Notes: generated from the sequence alone by a model not told the origin. A stretch of 64,000 nucleotides of DNA from Micromussa lordhowensis (GCA_964020085.1 OZ026604.1:26590697-26654696); one strand, 5' to 3'. Positions 13,171 to 28,469 are shown, counted from the stretch's first letter. Numbers and translations are program-made.

Positions 13171-16100
13171 TTCGGAGCTGCGCGAAATCTCGCACTATGC
13201 TAACCAGCCCGTTTGCTAATTAGCCGAACTTTGCGCGCGTCGCAACTTTGCAAACTAATACCACCAAAGCACTCCCAGGGTCGGTCCGGGTCCAAATGCG
13301 AAGTATCGGAGCTGCGCAAAATCTCGCACTATGCTAATCAGCCTGGCAGATCCCCAGGCGTGGCCGGCTGGCTGACTAGTTAGCCGAGCTTGACGCGTGT
13401 CGCAACTTGGCAAACTAATGGCACCAAAGCACTCCTGGGGTCGGTCCGGGTCCACCTGCAAAGTTTCGGAGCTGCGCGAAATCTCGCACTATGCTAACCA
13501 GCCCGTTTGCTAATTAGCCGAACTTTGCGCGCGTCGCAACTTTGCAAACTAATACCACCAAAGCACTCCCGGGGTCGGTCCGGGTCCAAATGCGAAGTAT
13601 CGGAGCTGCGCGAAATCTCGCACTATGCTAATCAGCCCGGCAGATCCCCAGGCGTGGCCGGCTGGCTGACTAGTTAGCCGAGCTTGACGCGTGTCGCAAC
13701 TTGGCAAACTAATGGCACCAAAGCACTCCTGGGGTGGGTCCGGGTCCACATGCAAAGTTTCGGAGCTGCGCGAAATCTCGCACTATGCTAACCAGCCCGT
13801 TTGCTAATTGGCCGAACTTTGCGCGCGTCGCAACTTTGCAAACTAATACCACCGAAGCACTCCCGGGGTCAGTCCGGGTCCAAATGCGAAGTATCGGAGC
13901 TGCGCGAAATCTCGCACTATGCTAATCAGCCCGGCAGATCCCCAGGCGTGGCCGGCTGGCTGACTAGTTAGCCGAGCTTGACGCGTGTCGCAACTTGGCA
14001 AACTAATGGCACCAAAGCACTCCTGGGGTGGGTCCGGGTCCACATGCAAAGTTTCGGAGCTGCGCGAAATCTCGCACTATGCTAACCAGCCCGGCAGATG
14101 CCCAGGCGTGGCCGGCTGGCTGACTAGTTAGCCGAGCTTGACGCGTGTCGCAACTTGGCAAACTAATGGCACCAAAGCACTCCTGGGGTCGGTCCGGGTC
14201 CACATGCAAAGTTTCGGAGCTGTGCGAAATCTCGCACTATGCTAACCAGCCCGTTTGCTAATTAGCCGAACTTTGCGCGCGTGGCAACTTTGCAAAGTAA
14301 TACCACCAAAGCACTCCCGGGGTCGGTCCGGGTCCAAATGCGAAGTATCGGAGCTGCGCAAAATCTCGCACTATGCTAATCAGCCCGGGAGATGCCCAGG
14401 CGTGGCCGGCTGGCTGACTAGTTAGCCGAGCTTGACGCGTGTCGCAACTTGGCAAATTAATGGCACCAAAGCACTCCTGGGGTCGGTCCGGGTCCACATG
14501 CAAAGTTTCGGAGCTGCGCGAAATCTCGCACTATGCTAACCAGCCCGTTTGCTAATTAGCCGAACTTTGCGCGCGTCGCAACTTTGCAAACTAATACCAC
14601 CAAAGCACTCCCGGGGTCGGTCCGGGTGCAAATGCGAAGTATCGGAGCTGCACGAAATCTCGCACTATGCTAATCAGCCCGGCAGATTCCCAGGCGTGGC
14701 CGGCTGGCTGACTAGTTAGCCGAGCTTGACGCGTGTCGCAACTTGGCAAACTAATGGCACCAAAGCACTCCTGGGGTGGGTCCGGGTCCACATGCAAAGT
14801 TTCGGAGCTGCGCGAAATCTCGCACTATGCTAACCAGCCCGTTTGCTAATTAGCCGAACTTTGCGCGCGTCGCAACTTTTCAAACTAATACCACCAAAGC
14901 ACTCCCGGGGTCGGTCCGGGTCCAAATGCGAAGTATCGGAGCTGCGCGAAATCTCGCACTATGCTAATCAGCCCGGCAGATCCCCAGGCGTGGCCGGCTG
15001 GCTGACTAGTTAGCCGAGCTTCACGCGTGTCGCAACTTGGCAAACTAATGGCACCAAAGCACTCCTGGGGTGGGTCCGGGTCCACATGCAAAGTTTCGGA
15101 GCTGCGCGACATCTCGCACTATGCTAACCAGCCCGTTTGCTAATTAGCCGAACTTTGCGTGCGTCGCAACTTTGCAAACTAATACCACCAAAGCACTCCC
15201 GGGGTCGGTCCGGGTCCAAATGCGAAGTATCGCAGCTGCGCGAAATCTCCCACTATGCTAATCAGCCCGGCAGATCCCCAGGCGTGGCCGGCTGGCTGAC
15301 TAGTTAGCCGAGCTTGACGCGTGTCGCAACTTGGCAAACTAATGGCACCAAAGCACTCCTGGGGTGGGTCCGGGTCCACATGCAAAGTTTCGGAGCTGTG
15401 CGAAATCTCGCACTATGCTAACCAGCCCGTTTGCTAATTAGCCGAACTTTGCGAGCGTCGCAACTTTGCAAACTAATACCACCAAAGCACTCCCGGGGTC
15501 GGTCCGGGTCCAAATGCGAAGTATCGGAGCTGCACGAAATCTCGCACTATGCTAATCAGCCCGGCAGATTCCCAGGCGTGGCCGGCTGGCTGACTAGTTA
15601 GCCGAGCTTGACGCATGTCGCAACTTGGCAAACTAATGGCACCAAAGCACTCCTGGGGTGGGTCCGGGTCCACATGCAAAGTTTCGGAGCTGCGCAAAAT
15701 CTCGCACTATGCTAACCAGCCCGTTTGCTAATTAGCCGAACTTTGCGCGCGTCGCATCTTTGCAAACTAATACCACCAAAGCACTCCCGGGGTCAGTCCG
15801 GGTCCAAATGCGAAGTATCGGAGCTGCGCGAAATCTCGCACTATGCTAATCAGCCCGGCAGATCCCCAGGCGTGGCCGGCTGGCTGACTAGTTAGCCGAG
15901 CTTGACGCGTGTCACAACTTGGCAAACTAATGGCACCAAAGCACTCCTGGGGTGGGTCCGGGTCCACATGCAAAGTTTCGGAGCTGCGCGAAATCTCGCA
16001 CTATGCTAACCAGCCCGGCAGATGCCCAGGCGTGGCCGGCTGGCTGACTAGTTAGCCGAGCTTGACGCGTGTCGCAACTTGGCAAACTAATGGCACCAAA

Positions 16101-18792
16101 GCACTCCTGGGGTCGGTCCGGGTCCACATGCAAAGTTTCGGAGCTGCACGAAATCTCGCACTATGCTAACCAGCCCGTTTGCTAATTAGCCGAACTTTGC
16201 GCGCGTGGCAACTTTGCAAAGTAATACCACCAAAGCACTCCCGGGGTCGGTCCGGGTCCAAATGCGAAGTATCGGAGCTGCGCAAAATCTCGCACTATGC
16301 TAATCAGCCCGGGAGATGCCCAGGCGTGGCCGGCTGGCTGACTAGTTAGCCGAGCTTGACGCGTGTCGCAACTTGGCAAACTAATGGCACCAAAGCACTC
16401 CTGGGGTGGGTCCGGGTCCACATGCAAAGTTTCGGAGCTGCGCGACATCTCGCACTATGCTAACCAGCCCGTTTGCTAATTAGCCGAACTTTGCGTGCGT
16501 CGCAACTTTGCAAACTAATACCACCAAAGCACTCCCGGGGTCGGTCCGGGTCCAAATGCGAAGTATCGCAGCTGCGCGAAATCTCCCACTATGCTAATCA
16601 GCCCGGCAGATCCCCAGGCGTGGCCGGCTGGCTGACTAGTTAGCCGAGCTTGACGCGTGTCGCAACTTGGCAAACTAATGGCACCAAAGCACTCCTGGGG
16701 TGGGTCCGGGTCCACATGCAAAGTTTCGGAGCTGTGCGAAATCTCGCACTATGCTAACCAGCCCGTTTGCTAATTAGCCGAACTTTGCGAGCGTCGCAAC
16801 TTTGCAAACTAATACCACCAAAGCACTCCCGGGGTCGGTCCGGGTCCAAATGCGAAGTATCGGAGCTGCACGAAATCTCGCACTATGCTAATCAGCCCGG
16901 CAGATTCCCAGGCGTGGCCTGCTGGCTGACTAGTTAGCCGAGCTTGACGCATGTCGCAACTTGGCAAACTAATGGCACCAAAGCACTCCTGGGGTGGGTC
17001 CGGGTCCACATGCAAAGTTTCGGAGCTGCGCAAAATCTCGCACTATGCTAACCAGCCCGTTTGCTAATTAGCCGAACTTTGCGCGCGTCGCATCTTTGCA
17101 AACTAATACCACCAAAGCACTCCCGGGGTCAGTCCGGGTCCAAATGCGAAGTATCGGAGCTGCGCGAAATCTCGCACTATGCTAATCAGCCCGGCAGATC
17201 CCCAGGCGTGGCCGGCTGGCTGACTAGTTAGCCGAGCTTGACGCGTGTCACAACTTGGCAAACTAATGGCACCAAAGCACTCCTGGGGTGGGTCCGGGTC
17301 CACATGCAAAGTTTCGGAGCTGCGCGAAATCTCGCACTATGCTAACCAGCCCGGCAGATGCCCAGGCGTGGCCGGCTGGCTGACTAGTTAGCCGAGCTTG
17401 ACGCGTGTCGCAACTTGGCAAACTAATGGCACCAAAGCACTCCTGGGGTCGGTCCGGGTCCACATGCAAAGTTTCGGAGCTGCACGAAATCTCGCACTAT
17501 GCTAACCAGCCCGTTTGCTAATTAGCCGAACTTTGCGCGCGTGGCAACTTTGCAAAGTAATACCACCAAAGCACTCCCGGGGTCGGTCCGGGTCCAAATG
17601 CGAAGTATCGGAGCTGCGCAAAATCTCGCACTATGCTAATCAGCCCGGGAGATGCCCAGGCGTGGCCGGCTGGCTGACTAGTTAGCCGAGCTTGACGCGT
17701 GTCGCAACTTGGCAAACTAATGGCACCAAAGCACTCCTGGGGTCGGTCCGGGTCCACATGCAAAGTTTCGGAGCTGCGCGAAATCTCGCACTATGCTAAC
17801 CAGCCCGTTTGCTAATTAGCCCAACTTTGCGCGCGTCGCAACTTTGCAAACTAATACCACCAAAGCACTCCCGGGGTCGGTCCGGGTCCAAATGCGAAGT
17901 ATCGGAGCTGCGCAAAATCTCGCACTATGCTAATCAGCCCGGCAGATCCCCAGGCGTGGCCGGCTGGCTGACTAGTTAGCCGAGCTTGACGCGTGTCGCA
18001 ACTTGGCAAACTAATGGCACCAAAGCACTCCTGGGGTCGATCCGGGTCCACATGCAAAGTTTCGGAGCTGCGCAAAATCTCGCACTATGCTAACCAGCCC
18101 GTTTGCTAATTAGCCGAACTTTGCGCGCGTCGCAACTTTGCAAACTAATACCACCAAAGCACTCCCGGGGTCGGTCCGGGTCCAAATGCGAAGTATCGAA
18201 GCTGCGCAAAATCTCGCACTATGCTAATCAGCCCGGCAGATCCCCAGGCGTGGCCGGCTGGCTGACTAGTTAGCCGAGCTTGACGCGTGTCGCAACTTGG
18301 CAAACTAATGGCACCAAAGCACTCCTGGGGTCGGTCCGGGTCCACATGCAAAGTTTCGGAGCTGCGCGACATCTCGCACTATGCTAACCAGCCCGTTTGC
18401 TAATTAGCCGAACTTTGCGCGCGTCGCAACTTAGCAAACTAATACCACCAAAGCACTCCCGGGGTCGGTCCGGGTCCAAATGCGAAGTATCGGAGCTGCG
18501 CGAAATCTCGCACTATGCTAATCAGCCCGCAGATCCCCAGGCGTGGCCGGCTGGCTGACTCGTTAGCCGAGCTTGACGCGTGTCGCAACTTGGCAAACTA
18601 ATGGCACCAAAGCACTCCTGGGGTGGGTCCGGGTCCACATGCAAAGTTTCGGAGCTGCGCGACATCTCGCACTATGCTAACCAGCCCGTTTGCTAATTAG
18701 CCGAACTTTGCGCGCGTCGCAACTTTGCAAACTAATACCACCAAAGCACTCCCGGGGTCAGTCCGGGTCCAAATGCGAAGTATCGGAGCTGC

Positions 18793-21700
18793 GCGAAATC
18801 TCGCACTATGCTAATCAGCCCGCAGATCCCCAGGCGTGGCCGGCTGGCTGACTCGTTAGCCGAGCTTGACGCGTGATGCAACTTGGCAAACAAATGGCAC
18901 CAAAGCACTCCTGGGGTGGGTCCGGGTCCACATGCAAAGTTTCGGAGCTGCGCGACATCTCGCACTATGCTAACCAGCCCGTTTGCTAATTAGCCGAACT
19001 TTGCGCGCGTCGCAACTTTGCAAACTAATACCACCAAAGCACTCCCGGGGCCGGTCCGGGTCCAAATGCGAAGTATCGGAGCTGCGCGAAATCTCGCACT
19101 ATGCTAATCAGCCCGCAGATCCCCAGGCGTGGCCGGCTGCCTGACTCGTTAGCCGAGCTTGACGCGTGTCGCAACTTGGCAAACTAATGGCACCAAAGCA
19201 CTCCTGGGGTGGGTCCGGGTCCACATGCAAAGTTTCGGAGCTGCGCGACATCTCGCACTATGCTAAGCAGCCCGTTTGCTAATTAGCCGAACTTTGCGCG
19301 CGTCGCAACTTTGCAAACTAATACCACCAAAGCACTCCCGGGGTCGGTCCGGGTCCAAATGCGAAGTATCAGAGCTGCGCGAAATCTCGCACTATGCTAA
19401 TCAGCCCTGCAGATCCCCAGGCGTGGCCGGCTGGCTGACTAGTTAGCCGAGCTTGACGCGTGTCGCAACTTGGCAAACTAATGGCAACAAAGCACTCCTG
19501 GGGTGGGTCCGGGTCCACATGCAAAGTTTCGGAGCTGCGCGAAATCTCGCACTATGCTAACCAGCCCGTTTGCTAATTAGCCGAACTTTGCGCGCGTCGC
19601 AACTTTGCAAACTAATACCACCAAAGCACTCCCGGGGTCGGTCCGGGTCCAAATGCGAAGTATCGGAGCTGCGCGAAATCTCGCACTATGCTAATCAGCC
19701 CGGCAGATCCCCAGGCGTGGCCGGCTGGCTTACTAGTTAGCCGAGCTTGACGCGTGTCGCAACTTGGCAAACTAATGGCACCAAAGCACTCCTGGGGTGG
19801 GTCCGGGTCCACATGCAAAGTTTCGGAGCTGCGCGAAATCTCGCACTATGCTAACCAGCCCGTTTGCTAATTAGCCGAACTTTGCGCGCGTCGCAACTTT
19901 TCAAACTAATACCACCAAAGCACTCCCGGGGTCGGTCCGGGTCCAAATGCGAAGTATCGGAGCTGCGCGAAATCTCGCACTATGCTAATCAGCCCGGCAG
20001 ATCCCCAGGCGTGGCCGGCTGGCTGACTAGTTAGCCGAGCTTGACGCGTGTCGCAACTTGGCAAACTAATGGCACCAAAGCACTCCTGGGGTGGGTCCGG
20101 GTCCACATGCAAAGTTTCGGAGCTGCGCGACATCTCGCACTATGCTAACCAGCCCGTTTGCTAATTAGCCGAACTTTGCGTGCGTCGCAACTTTGCAAAC
20201 TAATACCACCAAAGCACTCCCAGGGTCGGTCCGGGTCCAAATGCGAAGTATCGCAGCTGCGCGAAATCTCCCACTATGCTAATCAGCCCGGCAGATCCCC
20301 AGGCGTGGCCGGCTGGCTGACTAGTTAGCCGAGCTTGACGCGTGTCGCAACTTGGCAAACTAATGGCACCAAAGCACTCCTGGGGTGGGTCCGGGTCCAC
20401 ATGCAAAGTTTCGGAGCTGTGCGAAATCTCGCACTATGCTAACCAGCCCGTTTGCTAATTAGCCGAACTTTGCGAGCGTCGCAACTTTGCAAACTAATAC
20501 CACCAAAGCACTCTCGGGGTCGGTCCGGGTCCAAATGCGAAGTATCGGAGCTGCACGAAATCTCGCACTATGCTAATCAGCCCGGCAGATTCCCAGGAGT
20601 GGCCGGCTGGCTGACTAGTTAGCCGAGCTTGACGCGTGTCGCAACTTGGCAAACTAATGGCACCAAAGCACTCCTGGGGTGGGTCCGGGTCCACATGGAA
20701 AGTTTCGGAGCTGCGCAAAATCTCGCACTATGCTAACCAGCCCGTTTGCTAATTAGCCGAACTTTGCGCGCGTCGCATCTTTGCAAACTAATACCACCAA
20801 AGCACTCCCGGGGTCAGTCCAGGTCCAAATGCGAAGTATCGGAGCTGCGCGAAATCTCGCACTATGCTAATCAGCCCGGCAGATCCCCAGGCGTGGCCGG
20901 CTGGCTGACTAGTTAGCCGAGCTTGACGCGTGTCACAACTTGGCAAACTAATGGCACCAAAGCACTCCTGGGGTGGGTCCGGGTCCACATGCAAAGTTTC
21001 GGAGCTGCGCGAAATCTCGCACTATGCTAACCAGCCCGGCAGATGCCCAGGCGTGGCCGGCTGGCTGACTAGTTAGCCGAGCTTGACGCGTGTCGCAACT
21101 TGGCAAACTAATGGCACCAAAGCACTCCTGGGGTCGGTCCGGGTCCACATGCAAAGTTTCGGAGCTGCGCGAAATCTCGCACTATGCTAACCAGCCCGTT
21201 TGCTAATTAGCCGAACTTTGCGCGCGTGGCAACTTTGCAAAGTAATACCACCAAAGCACTCCCGGGGTCGGTCCGGGTCCAAATGCGAAGTATCGGAGCT
21301 GCGCAAAATCTCGCACTATGCTAATCAGCCCGGGAGATGCCCAGGCGTGGCCGGCTGGCTGACTAGTTAGCCGAGCTTGACGCGTGTCGCAACTTGGCAA
21401 ACTAATGGCACCAAAGCACTCCTGGGGTCGGTCCGGGTCCACATGCAAAGTTTCGGAGCTGCGCGAAATCTCGCACTATGCTAACCAGCCCGTTTGCTAA
21501 TTAGCCGAACTTTGCGCGCGTCGCAACTTTGCAAACTAATACCACCAAAGCACTCCCAGGGTTGGTCCGGGTCCAAATGCGAAGTATCGGAGCTGCGCAA
21601 AATCTCGCACTATGCTAATCAGCCTGGCAGATCCCCAGGCATGGCCGGCTGGCTGACTAGTTAGCCGAGCTTGACGCGTGTCGCAACTTGGCAAACTAAT

Positions 21701-22493
21701 GGCACCAAAGCACTCCTGGGGTCGGTCCGGGTCCACCTGCAAAGTTTCGGAGCTGCGCGAAATCTCGCACTATGCTAACCAGCCCGTTTGCTAATTAGCC
21801 GAACTTTGCGCGCGTCGCAACTTTGCAAACTAATACCACCAAAGCACTCCCGGGGTCGGTCCGGGTCCAAATGCGAAGTATCGGAGCTGCGCGAAATCTC
21901 GCACTATGCTAATCAGCCCGGCAGATCCCCAGGCGTGGCCGGCTGGCTGACTAGTTAGCCGAGCTTGACGCGTGTCGCAACTTGGCAAACTAATGGCACC
22001 AAAGCACTCCTGGGGTGGGTCCGGGTCCACATGCAAAGTTTCGGAGCTGCGCGAAATCTCGCACTATGCTAACCAGCCCGTTTGCTAATTAGCCGAACTT
22101 TGCGCGCGTCGCAACTTTGCAAACTAATACCACCAAAGCACTCCCGGGGTCAGTCCGGGTCCAAATGCGAAGTATCGGAGCTGCGCGAAATCTCGCACTA
22201 TGCTAATCAGCCCGGCAGATCCCCAGGCGTGGCCGGCTGGCTGACTAGTTAGCCGAGCTTGACGCGTGTCGCAACTTGGCAAACTAATGGCACCAAAGCA
22301 CTCCTGGGGTGGGTCCGGGTCCACATGCAAAGTTTCGGAGCTGCGCGAAATCTCGCACTATGCTAACCAGCCCGGCAGATGCCCAGGCGTGGCCGGCTGG
22401 CTGACTAGTTAGCCGAGCTTGACGCGTGTCGCAACTTGGCAAACTAATGGCACCAAAGCACTCCTGGGGTCGGTCCGGGTCCACATGCAAAGT
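18793..22493 (+). repeat. ~3.7-kb higher-order block, copy 2
   Basis: Second copy of the block at 9470-13170, offset by 9,323 bp and differing by only a few visible substitutions. Left of it, 16.0-18.3 kb matches 1.2-3.6 kb at an offset of 14,772 bp and 17.5-19.0 kb matches 7.6-9.1 kb at 9,909 bp, so the array is a mosaic of nested duplications. Confidence 0.75.
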
Positions 22494-25400
22494 TTCGGAG
22501 CTGTGCGAAATCTCGCACTATGCTAACCAGCCCGTTTGCTAATTAGCCGAACTTTGCGCGCGTGGCAACTTTGCAAAGTAATACCACCAAAGCACTCCCG
22601 GGGTCGGTCCGGGTCCAAATGCGAAGTATCGGAGCTGCGCAAAATCTCGCACTATGCTAATCAGCCCGGGAGATGCCCAGGCGTGGCCGGCTGGCTGACT
22701 AGTTAGCCGAGCTTGACGCGTGTCGCAACTTGGCAAATTAATGGCACCAAAGCACTCCTGGGGTCGGTCCGGGTCCACATGCAAAGTTTCGGAGCTGCGC
22801 GAAATCTCGCACTATGCTAACCAGCCCGTTTGCTAATTAGCCGAACTTTGCGCGCGTCGCAACTTTGCAAACTAATACCACCAAAGCACTCCCGGGGTCG
22901 GTCCGGGTGCAAATGCGAAGTATCGGAGCTGCACGAAATCTCGCACTATGCTAATCAGCCCGGCAGATTCCCAGGCGTGGCCGGCTGGCTGACTAGTTAG
23001 CCGAGCTTGATGCGTGTCGCAACTTGGCAAACTAATGGCACCAAAGCACTCCTGGGGTGGGTCCGGGTCCACATGCAAAGTTTCGGAGCTGCGCAAAATC
23101 TCGCACTATGCTAACCAGCCCGTTTGCTAATTAGGCGAACTTTGCGCGCGTCGCAACTTTGCAAACTAATACCACCAAAGCACTCCCGGGGTCGGTCCGG
23201 GTCCAAATGCGAAGTATCGGAGCTGCGCGAAATCTCGCACTATGCTAATCAGCCCGGCAGATGCCCAGGCGTGGCCGCCTGGCTGACTAGTTAGCCGAGC
23301 TTGACGCGTGTCGCAACTTGGCAAACTAATGGCACCAAAGCACTCCTGGGGTCGGTCCGGGTCCACATGCAAAGTTTCGGAGCTGCGCGAAATCTCGCAC
23401 TATGCTAATCAGCCCGGGAGATGCCCAGGCGTGGCCGGCTGGCTGACTAGTTAGCCGAGCTTGACGCGTGTCGCAACTTGGCAAACTAATGGCACCAAAG
23501 CACTCCTGGGGTCGGTCCGGGTCCACATGCAAAGTTTCGGAGCTGCGCGAAATCTCGCACTATGCTAACCAGCCCGTTTGCTAATTAGCCGAACTTTGCG
23601 CGCGTCGCAACTTTGCAAACTAATACCACCAAAGCACTCCCGGGATCGGTCCGGGTCCAAATGCGAAGTATCGGAGCTGCGCAAAATCTCGCACTATGCT
23701 AATCAGCCCGGGAGATGCCCAGGCATGGCCGGCTGGCTGTCTAGTTAGCCGAGCTTGACGCGTGTCGCAACTTGGCAAACTAATGGCACCAAAGCACTCC
23801 TGGGGTCGGTCCGGGTCCACATGCAAAGTTTCGGAGCTGCGCGAAATCTCGCACTATGCTAACCAGCCCGTTTGCTAATTAGCCGAACTTTGCGCGCGTC
23901 GCAACTTTGCAAACTAATACCACCAAAGCACTCCCAGGGTCGGTCCGGGTCCAAATGCGAAGTATCGGAGCTGCGCAAAATCTCGCACTATGCTAATCAG
24001 CCTGGCAGATCCCCAGGCATGGCCGGCTGGCTGACTAGTTAGCCGAGCTTGACGCGTGTCGCAACTTGGCAAACTAATGGCACCAAAGCACTCCTGGGGT
24101 CGGTCCGGGTCCACCTGCAAAGTTTCGGAGCTGCGCGAAATCTCGCACTATGCTAACCAGCCCGTTTGCTAATTAGCCGAACTTTGCGCGCGTCGCAACT
24201 TTGCAAACTAATACCACCAAAGCACTCCCGGGGTCGGTCCGGGTCCAAATGCGAAGTATCGGAGCTGCGCGAAATCTCGCACTATGCTAATCAGCCCGGC
24301 AGATCCCCAGGCGTGGCCGGCTGGCTGACTAGTTAGCCGAGCTTGACGCGTGTCGCAACTTGGCAAACTAATGGCACCAAAGCACTCCTGGGGTGGGTCC
24401 GGGTCCACATGCAAAGTTTCGGAGCTGCGCGAAATCTCGCACTATGCTAACCAGCCCGTTTGCTAATTAGCCGAACTTTGCGCGCGTCGCAACTTTGCAA
24501 ACTAATACCACCAAAGCACTCCCGGGGTCAGTCCGGGTCCAAATGCGAAGTATCGGAGCTGCGCGAAATCTCGCACTATGCTAATCAGCCCGGCAGATCC
24601 CCAGGCGTGGCCGGCTGGCTGACTAGTTAGCCGAGCTTGACGCGTGTCGCAACTTGGCAAACTAATGGCACCAAAGCACTCCTGGGGTGGGTCCGGGTCC
24701 ACATGCAAAGTTTCGGAGCTGCGCGAAATCTCGCACTATGCTAACCAGCCCGGCAGATGCCCAGGCGTGGCCGGCTGGCTGACTAGTTAGCCGAGCTTGA
24801 CGCGTGTCGCAACTTGGCAAACTAATGGCACCAAAGCACTCCTGGGGTCGGTCCGGGTCCACATGCAAAGTTTCGGAGCTGCGCGAAATCTCGCACTATG
24901 CTAACCAGCCCGTTTGCTAATTAGCCGAACTTTGCGCGCGTCGCAACTTTGCAAACTAATACCACCAAAGCACTCCCAGGGTCGGTCCGGGTCCAAATGC
25001 GAAGTATCGGAGCTGCGCAAAATCTCGCACTATGCTAATCAGCCTGGCAGATCCCCAGGCGTGGCCGGCTGGCTGACTAGTTAGCCGAGCTTGACGCGTG
25101 TCGCAACTTGGCAAACTAATGGCACCAAAGCACTCCTGGGGTCGGTCCGGGTCCACCTGCAAAGTTTCGGAGCTGCGCGAAATCTCGCACTATGCTAACC
25201 AGCCCGTTTGCTAATTAGCCGAACTTTGCGCGCGTCGCAACTTTGCAAACTAATACCACCAAAGCACTCCCGGGGTCGGTCCGGGTGCAAATGCGAAGTA
25301 TCGGAGCTGCACGAAATCTCGCACTATGCTAATCAGCCCGGCAGATTCCCAGGCGTGGCCGGCTGGCTGACTAGTTAGCCGAGCTTGACGCGTGTCGCAA

Positions 25401-28400
25401 CTTGGCAAACTAATGGCACCAAAGCACTCCTGGGGTGAGTCCGGGTCCACATGCAAAGTTTCGGAGCTGCGCAAAATCTCGCACTATGCTAACCAGCCCG
25501 TTTGCTAATTAGCCGAACTTTGCGCGCGTCGCAACTTTGCAAACTAATACCACCAAAGCACTCCCGGGGTCGGTCCGGGTCCAAATGCGAAGTATCGGAG
25601 CTGCGCGAAATCTCGCACTATGCTAATCAGCCCCGCAGATCCCCAGGCGTGGCCGGCTGGCTGACTAGTTAGCTGAGCTTTACGCGTGTCACAACTTGGC
25701 AAACTAATGGCACCAAAGCACTCCTGGGGTCGGTCCGGGTCCACATGCAAAGTTTCGGAGCTGCGCGAAATCTCGCACTATGCTAACCAGCCCGGCAGAT
25801 GCCCAGGCGTGGCCGGCTGGCTGACTAGTTAGCCGAGCTTGACGCGTGTCGCAACTTGGCAAACTAATGGCACCAAAGCACTCCTGGGTTCGGTCCGGGT
25901 CCACCTGCAAAGTTTCGGAGCTGCGCGAAATCTCGCACTATGCTAACCAGCCCGTTTGCTAATTAGCCGAACTTTGCGCGCGTGGCAACTTTGCAAAGTA
26001 ATACCACCAAAGCACTCCCGGGGTCGGTCCGGGTCCAAATGCGAAGTATCGGAGCTGCGCAAAATCTCGCACTATGCTAATCAGCCCGGGAGATGCCCAG
26101 GCGTGGCCGGCTGGCTGACTAGTTAGCCGAGCTTGACGCGTGTCGCAACTTGGCAAACTAATGGCACCAAAGCACTCCTGGGGTCGGTCCGGGTCCACAT
26201 GCAAAGTTTCGGAGCTGCGCGAAATCTCGCACTATGCTAACCAGCCCGTTTGCTAATTAGCCGAACTTTGCGCGCGTCGCAACTTTGCAAACTAATACCA
26301 CCAAAGCACTCCCAGGGTTGGTCCGGGTCCAAATGCGAAGTATCGGAGCTGCGCAAAATCTCGCACTATGCTAATGAGCCTGGCAGATCCCCAGGCATGG
26401 CCGGCTGGCTGACTAGTTAGCCGAGCTTGACGCGTGTCGCAACTTGGCAAACTAATGGCACCAAAGCACTCCTGGGGTCGGTCCGGGTCCACCTGCAAAG
26501 TTTCGGAGCTGCGCGAAATCTCGCACTATGCTAACCAGCCCGTTTGCTAATTAGCCGAACTTTGCGCGCGTCGCAACTTTGCAAACTAATACCACCAAAG
26601 CACTCCCGGGGTCGGTCCGGGTCCAAATGCGAAGTATCGGAGCTGCGCGAAATCTCGCACTATGCTAATCAGCCCGGCAGATCCCCAGGCGTGGCCGGCT
26701 GGCTGACTAGTTAGCCGAGCTTGACGCGTGTCGCAACTTGGCAAACTAATGGCACCAAAGCACTCCTGGGGTGGGTCCGGGTCCACATGCAAAGTTTCGG
26801 AGCTGCGCGAAATCTCGCACTATGCTAACCAGCCCGTTTGCTAATTAGCCGAACTTTGCGCGCGTCGCAACTTTGCAAACTAATACCACCAAAGCACTCC
26901 CGGGGTCAGTCCGGGTCCAAATGCGAAGTATCGGAGCTGCGCGAAATCTCGCACTATGCTAATCAGCCCGGCAGATCCCCAGGCGTGGCCGGCTGGCTGA
27001 CTAGTTAGCCGAGCTTGACGCGTGTCGCAACTTGGCAAACTAATGGCACCAAAGCACTCCTGGGGTGGGTCCGGGTCCACATGCAAAGTTTCGGAGCTGC
27101 GCGAAATCTCGCACTATGCTAACCAGCCCGGCAGATGCCCAGGCGTGGCCGGCTGGCTGACTAGTTAGCCGAGCTTGACGCGTGTCGCAACTTGGCAAAC
27201 TAATGGCACCAAAGCACTCCTGGGGTCGGTCCGGGTCCACATGCAAAGTTTCGGAGCTGCGCGAAATCTCGCACTATGCTAACCAGCCCGTTTGCTAATT
27301 AGCCGAACTTTGCGCGCGTCGCAACTTTGCAAACTAATACCACCAAAGCACTCCCAGGGTCGGTCCGGGTCCAAATGCGAAGTAGCGGAGCTGCGCAAAA
27401 TCTCGCACTATGCTAATCAGCCTGGCAGATCCCCAGGCGTGGCCGGCTGGCTGACTAGTTAGCCGAGCTTGACGCGTGTCGCAACTTGGCAAACTAATGG
27501 CACCAAAGCACTCCTGGGGTCGGTCCGGACCCACCTGCAAAGTTTCGGAGCTGCGCGAAATCTCGCACTATGCTAACCAGCCCGTTTGCTAATTAGCCGA
27601 ACTTTGCGCGCGTCGCAACTTTGCAAACTAATACCACCAAAGCACTCCCGGGGTCGGTCCGGGTCCAAATGCGAAGTATCGGAGCTGCGCGAAATCTCGC
27701 ACTATGCTAATCAGCCCGGCAGATCCCCAGGCGTGGCCGGCTGGCTGACTAGTTAGCCGAGCTTGACGCGTGTCGCAACTTGGCAAACTAATGGCACCAA
27801 AGCACTCCTGGGGTGGGTCCGGGTCCACATGCAAAGTTTCGGAGCTGCGCGAAATCTCGCACTATGCTAACCAGCCCGTTTGCTAATTAGCCGAACTTTG
27901 CGCGCGTCGCAACTTTGCAAACTAATACCACCAAAGCACTCCCGGGGTCAGTCCGGGTCCAAATGCGAAGTATCGGAGCTGCGCGAAATCTCGCACTATG
28001 CTAATCAGCCCGGCAGATCCCCAGGCGTGGCCGGCTGGCTGACTAGTTAGCCGAGCTTGACGCGTGTCGCAACTTGGCAAACTAATGGCACCAAAGCACT
28101 CCTGGGGTGGGTCCGGGTCCACATGCAAAGTTTCGGAGCTGCGCGAAATCTCGCACTATGCTAACCAGCCCGGCAGATGCCCAGGCGTGGCCGGCTGGCT
28201 GACTAGTTAGCCGAGCTTGACGCGTGTCGCAACTTGGCAAACTAATGGCACCAAAGCACTCCTGGGGTCGGTCCGGGTCCACATGCAAAGTTTCGGAGCT
28301 GTGCGAAATCTCGCACTATGCTAACCAGCCCGTTTGCTAATTAGCCGAACTTTGCGCGCGTGGCAACTTTGCAAAGTAATACCACCAAAGCACTCCCGGG

Positions 28401-28469
28401 GTCGGTCCGGGTCCAAATGCGAAGTATCGGAGCTGCGCAAAATCTCGCACTATGCTAATCAGCCCGGGA

